64,000 nucleotides of DNA from Streptomyces chumphonensis (lineage in GTDB: Bacteria > Actinomycetota > Actinomycetes > Streptomycetales > Streptomycetaceae), in NCBI RefSeq assembly GCF_014779715.1, contig NZ_JACXYU010000005.1:1-64000 (forward strand), given 5' to 3'. The number at the start of each line of letters is the position of its first letter. Positions within the stretch are counted from its first letter, which is position 1. Made by a program: the position numbers and the translations under genes. The notes beneath the pieces are model-generated. The model saw nothing but the letters and a program-made list of their open reading frames with translations, made no database searches and had not been told where the DNA came from. Shown piece by piece: positions 33,660 through 42,452 of the stretch.

Positions 33660-35000
33660 GTGACCCGCTGGTCCAAGCCACGCGTGCGTTGGCCCTGGCG
33701 TCCCGCGACGGTGCTGTGCCTGCTCGGCCTGGCCGCCACTCTCTTCGCCGGCGGCGCCGCCTTCCTCCCACCTACAGGCGCCGCTCCGACCGTCCCCGTC
33801 GACGGACCCGGCCAGGAGAGTCGGCCAGCCGCTCACGACCGCATCGAGGGCCTGCGCACACGGCTGCGGCGCCTGCCCACCGACCACGCCGGCTGGGCCG
33901 AACTGGGCGTGCTCTACGTGCAACGAGCCCAGCACAGCGCCGACCCGCAGTTCTACGCCAAGGCCGAGCAGGCGCTGCGCCGCTCACTGGGCCTGCGGCA
34001 GAAGGACAATCACCTGGCCATGATGGGCAACGGTGCCCTGGCCGCGGCCCGGCACGAGTTCAGCGACGCCGCGGCTTGGGCCCGCAAGGCTCTGGCGGCT
34101 CACCCCGGCCACACCGCCTCCTACGGCGTCCTGGCGGACGCCCTCCTCCAACTCGGCCGCTACGACGAAGCCTTCCAGGCGACCCAGGACATGGTCGACC
34201 GCCAGCCCGCGACACCCTCCCTGGCCCGCGCCTCCTACGCCTGGGAGCTGCGCGGCGACACCAGCCGGGCAAGCGCCTTGATGCGCCGCGCCCTGCGCTC
34301 GGCCTCCACACCCGCCGACGCCGTTTTCGCCCGCCTCCACCTGGCCCTTCTCGCCCTGAACGACGGCCGCCCGAAAGAGGCCCTGAAGGGGATCGAGCAG
34401 GGCCTGCGCGTGGAGCCCGACCATCCGACGCTGCTGGGCGCGCGAGCCCGCGCACACCGCGCCCTCGGTGACCCGGACGCGGCTGTGGCCGACTACCGGG
34501 CGGCCATCGACCGCGTTCCACACCCCTCACTGCTGCTGGAGATGGGCGAGCTCCTCCAAGCACAAGGGCGGACCGAACAGGCGCGGGAACATTACGATCT
34601 CTTCCGCACCACCAGCGGGCTCTTCCGCCAGGAGGGCGTCGCCGCCGACGCCGAAGAGGTGCTCTTCGAAGCCGACCACGGGCAGCCCGCCCGGGCCGTG
34701 CGCCTCGGCCGCGAAGCCGCTGCGGACCGCCCGTTCCTGGCCACCCTGGACGCCTACGCCTGGTCCCTGCACAAAGTAGGACAGCACGGACAGGCCCTCC
34801 CATGGGCCAACGCCGCCCTCGAACTGGGCACCCGCAGCGCGCTGTTCCACTACCACCGCGGCATGATCCACCACGCGCTGGGCCACCGAGCCTCCGCCCG
34901 CACCGACCTTGAGCGGGCCCTGGACATCGACCCGCACTTCCACCCGCTCCACGCACCCCGGGCCCGCACGGCCCTCGACGAGATCGGCCCCGCCCAATGA
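33660..35000 (+). CDS. Membrane-anchored TPR-repeat protein
   Basis: A 446-residue protein with one N-terminal membrane segment (about 14-35) and a row of tetratricopeptide repeats over most of the rest. Repeat signatures include AELGVLYVQRAQ, HRGMIHHALGHRASARTDLERALDIDP and AALELGTRSALF. TPR arrays bind partner proteins, so it may hold the DUF4331 protein or the transporter at the outer membrane face. GTG 33660 has GGAGG six bases upstream. It overlaps the transporter gene by 4 bp. Confidence 0.78.
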   Translation: MTRWSKPRVRWPWRPATVLCLLGLAATLFAGGAAFLPPTGAAPTVPVDGPGQESRPAAHDRIEGLRTRLRRLPTDHAGWAELGVLYVQRAQHSADPQFYAKAEQALRRSLGLRQKDNHLAMMGNGALAAARHEFSDAAAWARKALAAHPGHTASYGVLADALLQLGRYDEAFQATQDMVDRQPATPSLARASYAWELRGDTSRASALMRRALRSASTPADAVFARLHLALLALNDGRPKEALKGIEQGLRVEPDHPTLLGARARAHRALGDPDAAVADYRAAIDRVPHPSLLLEMGELLQAQGRTEQAREHYDLFRTTSGLFRQEGVAADAEEVLFEADHGQPARAVRLGREAAADRPFLATLDAYAWSLHKVGQHGQALPWANAALELGTRSALFHYHRGMIHHALGHRASARTDLERALDIDPHFHPLHAPRARTALDEIGPAQ

Positions 35001-36592
35001 CCGGCCCCACCGGGCGCCTCCCCCTGCTCTGCGCGCTCCTGGCCGCACTGGCGGCGACACTCACCCTCACCCCACCCGCCCATGCCCACCCCCTGGGCAA
35101 CTTCACCGTCAACCACCACATCGGACTACAACTGCACCCCGACCACATCACCACCACCCTGGTCGTGGACAGCGCGGAGATCGCCGCCGCACAAGAACGC
35201 ACCACCGTGGACACCGACAGCGACGGCACCACCTCACCATCGGAACGCACCGCCTACGCCACCCGTCAGTGCACCGCACGCGCCGACAGCCTCATCCTCA
35301 CTCTCAACGGCACACCCCAGCCCACCACCGTGCGCTCCAGCACCTTCGGCTACCGGCCCGGCGACGCGGGCCTGACCACCAGCCGCCTGGAATGCCGCCT
35401 GCACACCGACGCCGACCTCGCCCAACCGGCCAAGGTCACGGCCACCGACGAGCACGCGGCACCCCGCATCGGCTGGCACGAGATGACCGCCACCGGCCAC
35501 CACCTCACCCTCACCGGATCCACCGTCCCCACCACCTCCATCACCGACCAGCTGCGCCGCTACCCCAACGACCTGCTCAACGAGCCCCTCAACCAACGCC
35601 ACGCCGAACTACGCACCCAGCCGGGTAGCGGCACCCACACCACCAGCCCCCCGCCGGCCTTCGCGTCCGCGGGCCCGATCGGCACCGCCCTCACCGCACT
35701 GAGCGACCGCTTCACCGCGCTGGTGGGAACCCGTGAACTGACCCTCCCCGTCGGACTGCTGGCCCTGACCCTGTCCATGGTGCTGGGTATGTCCCACGCC
35801 CTCCTGCCCGGACACGGCAAAACGATCATGGCCGCCTACCTCGCCAGCCGACGCGGCCGCACCCGCGACGCCGTCACCGTCGGCGCCACCGTCACCCTCA
35901 CCCACACCGCGGGCGTCCTCATCGTCGGCCTCCTGCTTCCCCTGGTCACCACCGTCGCCGGAGAAACCGTCCTCGGTTGGCTCGCCCTCATCAGCGGCCT
36001 GCTGGTCACCACCATCGGCATCGGCCTGCTACGCACCGCCCTCAAAGGCCACACCCCCGGCCACCACCATCACCACCACGGCCACCACCATCACCACGGC
36101 CACGACCATCACCACCGTCACTCCCCGACGCAACCCTCACTGCCCCGCAGCCGACCCCCCACCCGAACCCCTACCGAACCCGGCACCCTCGCGGTCCTCA
36201 CCAAGGCCCACCCCACAGCCGACACACCACGACCCACCACCGACCACCCCGCCCCATCGACCGCGCGCCGCAGCCTCATCGGCATCGGCATCGCCGGCGG
36301 AATGGTCCCCAGCCCCTCCGCACTCGTCGTCCTCCTCGGCGCCATGGCCCTGGGCCGCACCCCCTTCGGCATCCTCCTCGTCCTCGGCTACGGCACCGGC
36401 ATGGCCGCCACCCTCACCACCGCCGGCATCCTCCTCGTCCGCTTCCGCGACCACACCGCTGCCCGCATCACCACCCGGCTCCCCCACCACCCCCTCATCC
36501 GCCGCATCAGCCGACTCGGCGCACCCCTGACCGCCACCTTCGTCGTCCTGGTCGGCATCGGGCTCACACTCCGGGCCCTCACCACACCCTGA
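34997..36592 (+). CDS. NicO-type (nickel/cobalt) transporter with extracellular N-terminal domain
   Basis: A 531-residue membrane protein. After a signal peptide it has an exported domain starting HAHPLGNFTVNHH (about residues 30-220), then a NicO/RcnA-like transporter core with six or so membrane helices. The motif SHALLPGHGKTIMAAY in the first core helices is typical. A cytoplasmic loop near residues 354-376 has about twenty His residues, a metal-binding or sensing loop. ATG overlaps the TPR stop (ATGA). Whether it imports or exports Ni, Co or another metal is not settled by sequence. Codon use differs from the flanks, with many ACC and CAC codons. Confidence 0.82.
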   Translation: MTGPTGRLPLLCALLAALAATLTLTPPAHAHPLGNFTVNHHIGLQLHPDHITTTLVVDSAEIAAAQERTTVDTDSDGTTSPSERTAYATRQCTARADSLILTLNGTPQPTTVRSSTFGYRPGDAGLTTSRLECRLHTDADLAQPAKVTATDEHAAPRIGWHEMTATGHHLTLTGSTVPTTSITDQLRRYPNDLLNEPLNQRHAELRTQPGSGTHTTSPPPAFASAGPIGTALTALSDRFTALVGTRELTLPVGLLALTLSMVLGMSHALLPGHGKTIMAAYLASRRGRTRDAVTVGATVTLTHTAGVLIVGLLLPLVTTVAGETVLGWLALISGLLVTTIGIGLLRTALKGHTPGHHHHHHGHHHHHGHDHHHRHSPTQPSLPRSRPPTRTPTEPGTLAVLTKAHPTADTPRPTTDHPAPSTARRSLIGIGIAGGMVPSPSALVVLLGAMALGRTPFGILLVLGYGTGMAATLTTAGILLVRFRDHTAARITTRLPHHPLIRRISRLGAPLTATFVVLVGIGLTLRALTTP

Positions 36593-36866
36593 CCGAGACG
36601 TCCGACCCCGGCACGCCCTCCGCCAACGGTGAGCGGACGACGGACGCCGTTGGGGCGGATGCAGACCACCCGCGAGGCACACCGCGTCCTCACCGACGCC
36701 ATCAACGCGCTGCGCAGGCCGGCTTCGTGGCAGCGCAAGCCCGAGCAGGTCGCCCGCTGAGCCCGGCGTCTACTCACTGAACCTCTTTCATCCTGAATAA
36801 TCGCAGGTCAAGAGGGGTATGTACCGCTGCCACGGTCCTGGCGGTGCGGTTGGTCGAGCAGCGGGC
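36593..36866. other. Gap holding a short frame of unclear origin
   Basis: At 36659-36760 a 33-codon frame on the plus strand reads MQTTREAHRVLTDAIN and ends RKPEQVAR. It looks protein-like but is too short to assign, and may be the tail of a lost gene next to the transposase remnant. The rest is low-information sequence with an AT-richer patch at 36780-36820. Confidence 0.3.
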
Positions 36867-37353
36867 TCACCGCAGCACCCGCCAGGACTTGAGGCGCGCG
36901 AAGGCGCGTTCGCCGGGTGCCCTCAGTCGAGCGTGATCGGGGTTGAACTGCTGTTGGTGCTCGGAGTGTTCGCGGTGGTGGTGGTAGGGGTGCGCACCGT
37001 GGCATCGGCGCCCTGGTAGGCGCGGTCCGCGAGGACGAGGATCTGCCTGGTCAGGCACGCCTGGACGATGCCGTGGGCGCGAGGACGGTGAGGTCGTGCG
37101 TGCGTCCCGGCATCGCCGGTGAGAACCAGAGTGGGGTGCCGTCCGGACGCGCGATGACCTGCACGCTCATGCCGTGCTTCCGGTGATTATGCGAGAAGTA
37201 CGGCTGGTCTGCCTTGACGCGGTCGGTGGAGATGAGCGTCCCGTCGACGATGACGAAGTCGCCTTCACCGAGCCCGACCAGGGCCTCGCGCAGGCCTGGC
37301 GCCCAGGAGTGATGGGGGTCTTTGAGAACGACCGGGTCCGTTCCTCGTCCCAC
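36867..37353 (-). pseudogene. IS5-family transposase remnant
   Basis: Parts of a DDE transposase of the IS5 type (IS112-like) are readable in separate frames. First FVIVDGTLISTDRVKADQPYF with the first catalytic Asp, then HNHRKHGMSVQVIARPDG and GRTHDLTVL, then QILVLADRAYQGADAT, then HARLRAPGERAFARLKSW. At least two frameshifts break it and the N-terminal third is missing. I could not find paired terminal repeats. It is a dead insertion sequence marking past rearrangement. Confidence 0.8.
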
Positions 37354-37430
37354 TTGCTTGATCTTTGAACTGTGTGAGGGGGATGGGGATCGAAGAGCGG
37401 TCCTTGGTCACCAGAATGTAGGTTTTGGCC

Positions 37431-37910
37431 ATGACTGGTGACTGGCGGATGGACCGGATCGGGACTGCGCTGAGGGGCGACAACCCGACCGTGCTGCGAC
37501 GGTTGACGTCGGGGTTCGCGGTGATCGGGGATGTTCAGTTCCTGCCGGGCTACTCGGTTCTGCTCGTGGACGAGCCGGATGTGCAGCGGTTGTCGGACCT
37601 GCCGAGGGCGAAGCGACTGTCGTTCCTGTCTGACATGGACCAGCTTGGTGAAGCGGTTGAGCGTGCCTGTCGGCGGCTGGATCCGGCTTTCCGCCGGGTC
37701 AATCTGGAGATCCTGGGGAACACGGACCCGTTCTTGCATGCGCATGTCTGGCCGCGGTTCGAGTGGGAGCCGGCCGATGTGGTGGGCAAGCCGGTGTGGC
37801 TCTATCCGCGGGAACGGTGGAGTGAGGAGCAGTTCTGGCTCGGTCCGCAGCATGACGTGCTGCGGGATGCGATCAGCAGCGAACTGGACCAACTGCGTTC
37901 GGTCACCTGA
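37431..37910 (+). CDS. HIT-like nucleotide hydrolase-fold protein
   Basis: A 159-residue protein resembling the histidine-triad (HIT) superfamily. The motif is LHAHVWPRF with His103 and His105, preceded by NLEILGNTDPF. The third His of the triad is replaced (Trp-Pro-Arg follows). VIGDVQFLPGYSVLL near the start is the usual first strand. Such proteins hydrolyse dinucleoside polyphosphates or nucleotide amides; activity here is uncertain because of the missing His. ATG 37431 is chosen; a TTG at 37425 is in frame. GC content is lower than in the core genes, in keeping with transfer. Confidence 0.65.
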   Translation: MTGDWRMDRIGTALRGDNPTVLRRLTSGFAVIGDVQFLPGYSVLLVDEPDVQRLSDLPRAKRLSFLSDMDQLGEAVERACRRLDPAFRRVNLEILGNTDPFLHAHVWPRFEWEPADVVGKPVWLYPRERWSEEQFWLGPQHDVLRDAISSELDQLRSVT

Positions 37911-38003
37911 GCGTTGCGGACCCGGTGATCGGTGACGGTCAGCCGAAGCTCACTGGAGGCGTCTGAGCGGGACGATGTCGGTGACGCGGTTGGTGATCGT
38001 GGG

Positions 38004-38129
38004 TCAGGCGGCTTCCTGGGTGGCGGGCAGGGCGACGATCGTGACGGGCTGGTCGCAGTGAGGACAGTTCCGGACTGCCGTCGGTGCCAGAGGGTCGATA
38101 GTTCCGGGGGCTGTCGACGGAGGGCCCAT
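38004..38129 (-). CDS. Possible 41-residue protein with a CPHC zinc-knuckle half
   Basis: From ATG 38129 a short frame reads MGPPSTAPGTIDPLAP, then VRNCPHCDQPVTIVALPAT and stops. The CPHC pair followed by DQP looks like one half of a zinc ribbon. There is no good ribosome site, and the frame is open upstream, so this may be the tail of a decayed gene rather than a real small protein. Confidence 0.28.
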   Translation of the reverse strand: MGPPSTAPGTIDPLAPTAVRNCPHCDQPVTIVALPATQEAA

Positions 38130-38334
38130 CACAGCGACATGGACGAAGCAGGTCTCTCACCTCAGAATGCGCCTGCAACCGTCACCCTTGCCCAGGCGCG
38201 AAGCAGCGTCGGGGGCGGGCACGGTCGGCATGCGCATGAACGGCCGTACCCACGCCGCCCGGTGCGGGTCGGGGTCGAGGCGGTCCGCGATGCGGAGTGC
38301 CTGCGCGCGGAGCCACCGGCGGGCCACCACCGGC

Positions 38335-38448
38335 ATCGTGCCCGTGCGTGACTCCAAGAGCCCGGCGGGGCCGGTGCTGAACGTGTCCGCCGCCGCCTTC
38401 ACGACCTTCGTGGCCGGGGTCAAGGCCAGGCAGCTGGGCGCCGCCTGA
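38335..38448 (+). pseudogene. Remnant of a DUF397-domain protein
   Basis: The last codons before the stop at 38448 read VPVRDSKSPAGPVLNVSAAAF then FVAGVKARQLG. This is the C-terminal half of the DUF397 domain (VRDSKDP-GPVL pattern), which in Streptomyces usually follows an XRE-type regulator gene. The upstream half (Trp-Arg-Lys-Ser start and Cys-Val-Glu strand) is missing, so only a fragment remains. Confidence 0.6.
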
Positions 38449-38586
38449 CCCCCGAACCGCCCACCCACCCGCAGGTCTTACCACGCACGTGGCAGCCCGG
38501 ACCCAGCGCCCGGAGAGCTTGGCAGCCCGCGATGTACCGCTGGCGCCTCGTCTCGCTCGGCGATGCGCAGGTCTCGAGGCAAGAAA

Positions 38587-38621
38587 AAGGGGCAGTGGCC
38601 AGTGACTGGCGAGTGCCCCTT
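38587..38621. other. Nested hairpin upstream of the HEPN gene
   Basis: An 8-bp outer stem (38587-38594 with 38614-38621) encloses a 13-bp near-palindrome GCCAGTGACTGGC (38598-38610). It could be a terminator, an integration-site relic or a protein-binding site. It sits 75 bp ahead of the HEPN gene start. Confidence 0.45.
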
Positions 38622-38683
38622 CAAGTCTGTCCGGAGAGTACCACGGCCTCGTTCACGACGCAGGCAACCTCGTGGCGGTTGGC

Positions 38684-38689
38684 TAGGGT
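38684..38689 (+). promoter_or_regulatory. Leaderless -10 box of the HEPN gene
   Basis: TAGGGT, six bases before GTG 38696, predicting a leaderless mRNA and fixing the start codon. Confidence 0.5.
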
Positions 38690-38695
38690 GCTGCG

Positions 38696-40330
38696 GTGAC
38701 CTTACTTCCCGCCTCGGATGTGTATGCGCGGCACGTACTCGCCCGCATGGCCGACTTCTTCACTGATGAAGGCACCCCATGGGCGCGTCGACTCTGGGAC
38801 ATAGGCTCGGTGCTGGCACTGGAAGAACTGTGGGAGGCTGGCTACTGGCAGACGCACGGTGTCCTGTCACAGGCCGCGTGCGACTGGCAGCGTAGGGAAC
38901 TCAGCTCTCTGATCGGCCCTGATCGGGGTCTCGGGGACAGGGACCTTCGCAAAGAGCTCACCGGGTTGCTCAAGTGCCCCCTGCCGGACCCGAGCCCGGC
39001 ACGCCGTCGGTTCAAGGAGATCATCGGACACGTTCGAGCCGGCTACCTGGAGCGGTGGACTGCTGCGGTCAACGCTCCTGGGGAGCCCCAGGTGAAGCCG
39101 GAGCGATTCTCCCGAATGGTGGCTTCACACCTGCTTGACCTGGGATACAGCGCAAGCTTTCTCAAGGCTTGGGCGAAGGACCTTCATCAGACACGGGCCA
39201 CCACGACGGACATCTCCGACAGCGCTGCCGAACTGGCGCGAACGCGGGCGCGCCAGTTCGACGTCCTCGTAGCGCTGGAGAAGGCGCCCCGCCGAGAGCT
39301 CGCGGAGCCCCTGGAAGGCTGGTACGACAAGGGAAAGATCGTGGCCTGGCTGCGCGAGCACGGCTACAACACCTCTGGCATCCGGGCCGGAGGTGGATTC
39401 GTCTACCGTTTCACCGCCCTCGACGTGTACAGCGCCGCAGAGCAAGCTCGGCAGATGGTGGAGCGGATGACCGCCCGTAGCCAGTTCCTGCGGCGGGACC
39501 GGGGAGGCGTGGAACCCCTCCCGTACATCTGGGTGGCGGGCCATCGGCGGCCCATCCCGCTGGCTCCTCCAGCACGCGGCGCGGACGTCCTGACGCTGGT
39601 CAATGAGGGACACCTGTACCAGGTCGGTAGCGAGCGCAGCCGCATCGACGAGGCGCTGGAGCTAGCGGCCGTGGTCAACCGAGGCCCCCTGGCCCCGGCC
39701 GTCGCCGGGGCGTGGGCCGCCGTCGAGTCGCTGCTGTCGCAACGGGACGACCCCACGGACAGCGAACGGTCGGGCAAAGCGGTGGCCGCCGACAGGATGG
39801 CGGCGATCATCACCTGCTCCTGGCCACGGGCCGAGCTCACCGCCCTCGCCCACCGCCACAAGCCACGTGCGGGCGACGATCTCAGCTGGGCGATCGCGGC
39901 CTGTGCGAAGAATCAGGAGCGCGCCCGGCTCGTGGCCGAGGCATTGCACGAGCGTGGTGCCTCGGCACTGGACTTCACCGGAGCGTCGACCAAGTACACC
40001 GACCAGCCCGCAGCGCAGCGCATGACCGACCTGGTCAGAGGCCCGCGGCCGGTCCTGAGCGATGTGAGGGGGGCTTTTCGGGTCGCGCTGCGTCGGCTGT
40101 ATCGGACCCGGAACATCATTCTGCACGGCGGAGCCACGCAGGGCGTTGCGTTGGAGGCCTCGTTGCGCACTGCCGCGCCACTGGTCGGTGCGGGACTGGA
40201 CCGCATCGTGCACGCCGCCTATGCCGAAGAGCTCGCCCCGCTTGACCTCGCTGCTCGCGCGGAGGTGGCCCTCCAGCTGGTCCGTGGTGAGACCGGACTC
40301 TCCGTGGTCGATCTGCTGGAACCTGTGTGA
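38696..40330 (+). CDS. HEPN-domain protein, candidate RNase or defence factor
   Basis: A 544-residue protein I do not recognise as a named family. The C-terminal 200 residues resemble an ApeA-type HEPN domain: AGAWAAVESLLS opens it, and RNIILHGG at residues 472-479 gives the RNxxxH motif (Arg472, His477) of HEPN RNases. The N-terminal 250 residues are helical and Trp-rich with no domain I can name. The third codon is TTA (38702-38704), which in Streptomyces needs the bldA tRNA and is typical of accessory genes. The message is predicted leaderless. It lies alone between remnants and a strong terminator. An RNase acting in phage defence or stress is inferred, not shown. Confidence 0.7.
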   Translation: MTLLPASDVYARHVLARMADFFTDEGTPWARRLWDIGSVLALEELWEAGYWQTHGVLSQAACDWQRRELSSLIGPDRGLGDRDLRKELTGLLKCPLPDPSPARRRFKEIIGHVRAGYLERWTAAVNAPGEPQVKPERFSRMVASHLLDLGYSASFLKAWAKDLHQTRATTTDISDSAAELARTRARQFDVLVALEKAPRRELAEPLEGWYDKGKIVAWLREHGYNTSGIRAGGGFVYRFTALDVYSAAEQARQMVERMTARSQFLRRDRGGVEPLPYIWVAGHRRPIPLAPPARGADVLTLVNEGHLYQVGSERSRIDEALELAAVVNRGPLAPAVAGAWAAVESLLSQRDDPTDSERSGKAVAADRMAAIITCSWPRAELTALAHRHKPRAGDDLSWAIAACAKNQERARLVAEALHERGASALDFTGASTKYTDQPAAQRMTDLVRGPRPVLSDVRGAFRVALRRLYRTRNIILHGGATQGVALEASLRTAAPLVGAGLDRIVHAAYAEELAPLDLAARAEVALQLVRGETGLSVVDLLEPV

Positions 40331-40440
40331 CCTGGACAGGCACCACGTACCGTCCAGGATCACAGGCACACGCCCCCCGCGCGCCCCGCACGGTGGGGCT
40401 TCTCGCTGGTGGTCGGGGACCGGGCGGCGTACGACACCCG

Positions 40441-40478
40441 GCCTGGGTACGCTCCGGCGGACCGGAGCGTACCCAGGC
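40441..40478. terminator. Strong bidirectional terminator
   Basis: A perfect 17-bp stem (40441-40457 with 40462-40478) and a 4-nt loop, between the convergent HEPN gene and the small secreted-protein gene. Confidence 0.85.
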
Positions 40479-40502
40479 CGACGGTAGGTGGGGGCGGCGG
40501 GG

Positions 40503-40853
40503 TCAGGTGCCGAGGGGGCCGGTGAGGGGGGCGGTGAGGCTGTCGAGGCTCGCGCCGCCCTCGGTGATGGGGGCGGCGAGCGGGGCCGTGCTCACGCTCT
40601 CGAAGTCGGCGATCTGCGCGCCGACGGCGTTGTCGAGCGGGTCGACGCCGGTGCCCGCGAGCGCGTACGGGCGCAGGTCGGTGACGGGCCCGACGAGGTT
40701 GCCGACGGCGCCGGTGGCGGCGCCGACCGGGTCCTTGCCGATGACGTCGGCCTGTGCGGTCCCGGCCGTGCCGAGGGCGGCGGCTGCGGCGGCGGTGAGG
40801 GTGAGCGTGGCGCTGAGGCCCCGGCGGCTGCGGGGGCGGGCGTGGGCGGGCAT
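40503..40853 (-). CDS. Small secreted protein of unknown function
   Basis: A 116-residue exported protein with a signal peptide (Arg-rich start, LTLTAAAAAALGTAGTAQA) and a mature part rich in Gly, Ala, Leu and Pro (DPVGAATGAVGNLVGPV). It resembles in style the small secreted protein at 48064-48495. No family is recognised. ATG 40853 has CAGGTGACC upstream; a GTG at 40859 is also open. Confidence 0.62.
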   Translation of the reverse strand: MPAHARPRSRRGLSATLTLTAAAAAALGTAGTAQADVIGKDPVGAATGAVGNLVGPVTDLRPYALAGTGVDPLDNAVGAQIADFESVSTAPLAAPITEGGASLDSLTAPLTGPLGT

Positions 40854-40975
40854 GGTCACCTGTCCGTCGATCGGGTGAGGGGTCGGATTCGGAGGGTAGT
40901 GGAGGGGTCATCGGGGTTCATCTTCTCGCCCCCGAGGTGTCACCCGGACGGGGTAATGCGGGACCATGGTGACCC

Positions 40976-41581
40976 GTGACGGACTCTGCTCGCGTGATCC
41001 TGTTGACCGGCCCCTCCGGCTCGGGGAAGTCCCGCCTCGCCGCCCGTACCGGGCTTCCCGTGCTGCGGCTCGACGACTTCTACAAAGAGGCCGGCGACCC
41101 CTCCCTCCCGGAGCTGCCCGGCGGCGGCACCGACTGGGACGCCCCCGGCTCCTGGGACGCCGACGGGGCGCTGGACGCCGTCCGGGAGCTGTGCGCCCGG
41201 GGACGGACGGCCGTTCCCGTCTACGACATCGCGGCCAGCACCCGCACGGGGTGGGGAGAGGTCTCGCTCGACGGCGCCGCGCTGTTCGTCGCGGAGGGGA
41301 TCTTCGCCGCGCACCTGGTGCGGCGCTGCGCGGAGCTGGGGCTGCTGGCGGACGCCCTGTGTCTGCGGCTGCGGCCCGCGACGACGTTCCGGCGGCGGCT
41401 GGTGCGCGACGTGCGGGAGAGCCGCAAGCCGCTGCCGGTGCTGCTCGCCCGGGGCTGGCGGCTGATGCGGGCCGAGCCCGGCATCGTGGCGGGGCACGCC
41501 GCGCTGGGCGCGCACCCGTGCCGGAAGCCGGAGGCGCTGCTGCGGATCGCGGCGGCCGAGGGGACCCCTGCCCGGGTGTGA
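40976..41581 (+). CDS. Uridine kinase-like P-loop kinase
   Basis: A 201-residue P-loop NTPase of the uridine kinase/phosphoribulokinase type. Walker A is GPSGSGKSRL at about residues 12-21, followed by LRLDDFYKEAGDPSLP, the usual catalytic-Asp and substrate stretch of Udk proteins. ADALCLRLRP and FRRRLVRDVRE form the lid-side region. Phosphorylation of uridine or cytidine would fit the nucleoside genes around it, but many actinobacterial homologues are untested. Start GTG 40976; no shared palindrome is visible upstream. Confidence 0.72.
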   Translation: MTDSARVILLTGPSGSGKSRLAARTGLPVLRLDDFYKEAGDPSLPELPGGGTDWDAPGSWDADGALDAVRELCARGRTAVPVYDIAASTRTGWGEVSLDGAALFVAEGIFAAHLVRRCAELGLLADALCLRLRPATTFRRRLVRDVRESRKPLPVLLARGWRLMRAEPGIVAGHAALGAHPCRKPEALLRIAAAEGTPARV

Positions 41582-41835
41582 AACACCGTCGGCCGGGGGT
41601 GAACCGGAGCGCGGTGCGGTGCGTCCTGGAGGGCACGGGCCCACCGCAGGGGTGGTTGCCCGACCCTTCGGTCTGTCGTACGGTCCGCCGGACGGACGGC
41701 CGAGCAAGCGATGGTGCCGAAGGCCACAGGGGTTCGGATTGCCGCCCGAAGGGGCCCGTGTGCCATCGTTTACCGGTGCCCGGTCTGCATCGAGAGCGGC
41801 GCCGGGGGACACACGACGACGGGGACGGACGAAAC

Positions 41836-42336
41836 GTGGGACACGTCAAGCGAGTGGTGGTCGGCACGGTGGGCGGCATCCTGCTGCTGACGGGCATCGC
41901 GCTGCTGGTGCTGCCCGGTCCCGGGCTGCTGCTGGTGCTGGCGGGCCTGGTGCTGCTGGCCAAGGCGGTGCCGTCCTTGCAGCGGCACGTGGCGCCCGTG
42001 CGGGCCCGCGCCATGAAGGCGGCGGCCGACAGCGTGGCCTCGCCGTGGCGCATCGCCGGGTCCGTGCTCGCCGGTCTGGGCCTGCTGGCCTCCGGACTCG
42101 TCGTGGGCCTGGGCCTGATCCCGCAGCTGCCGGTCTCGGGCTGGACGACGGGGGTGAGCCTGATCGTCTCCAGCGCCATCCTCTTCGTGCTGCTGGTGTG
42201 GAGCCACCGCGCGCACCGGCCCGCCCTCGCGGCGCCCGCGAACGCGGCGCCCGTCACCACGCCCGTCGCCGAGCCCGCGTCCGGCGCCGCGACGCCGGCC
42301 GCCGAGCCGGCACCGGTGGTGGAGCGGTCCGTCTGA
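41836..42336 (+). CDS. PGPGW-type membrane protein (copy 1)
   Basis: A 166-residue membrane protein of the TIGR02611/PGPGW family. The hallmark LLVLPGPGLLLVLAGLVLLA is near residues 22-41. Two further hydrophobic segments follow, then a Pro/Ala-rich cytoplasmic tail. Function unknown. Its neighbour is a paralogue with the same opening GHVKRVV, so the pair arose by tandem duplication. GTG 41836 follows a GGACGGAC purine run. Confidence 0.75.
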   Translation: MGHVKRVVVGTVGGILLLTGIALLVLPGPGLLLVLAGLVLLAKAVPSLQRHVAPVRARAMKAAADSVASPWRIAGSVLAGLGLLASGLVVGLGLIPQLPVSGWTTGVSLIVSSAILFVLLVWSHRAHRPALAAPANAAPVTTPVAEPASGAATPAAEPAPVVERSV

Positions 42337-42452
42337 CGCGGAGCGGGCCGTTCTGACGCCGTGGCCCGCCGCCCGGCGCGCCCGTGGCCGACCGGGCGCC
42401 CGACGCCTACCGTTGGGCCCGGACGGGCCGAGGTGAGGAGGGGTCGACGGCG

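Noticed and set aside
36060..36120. CAC/CAT-rich stretch as a CRISPR or microsatellite
   Set aside because: It is in frame and encodes the His-rich loop of the transporter; no spacer-repeat structure. No CRISPR array was seen in the window.
38563..38766. 67-codon plus-strand frame overlapping the HEPN gene start
   Set aside because: It runs through the nested hairpin and the predicted leaderless promoter, and its translation has no recognisable features.
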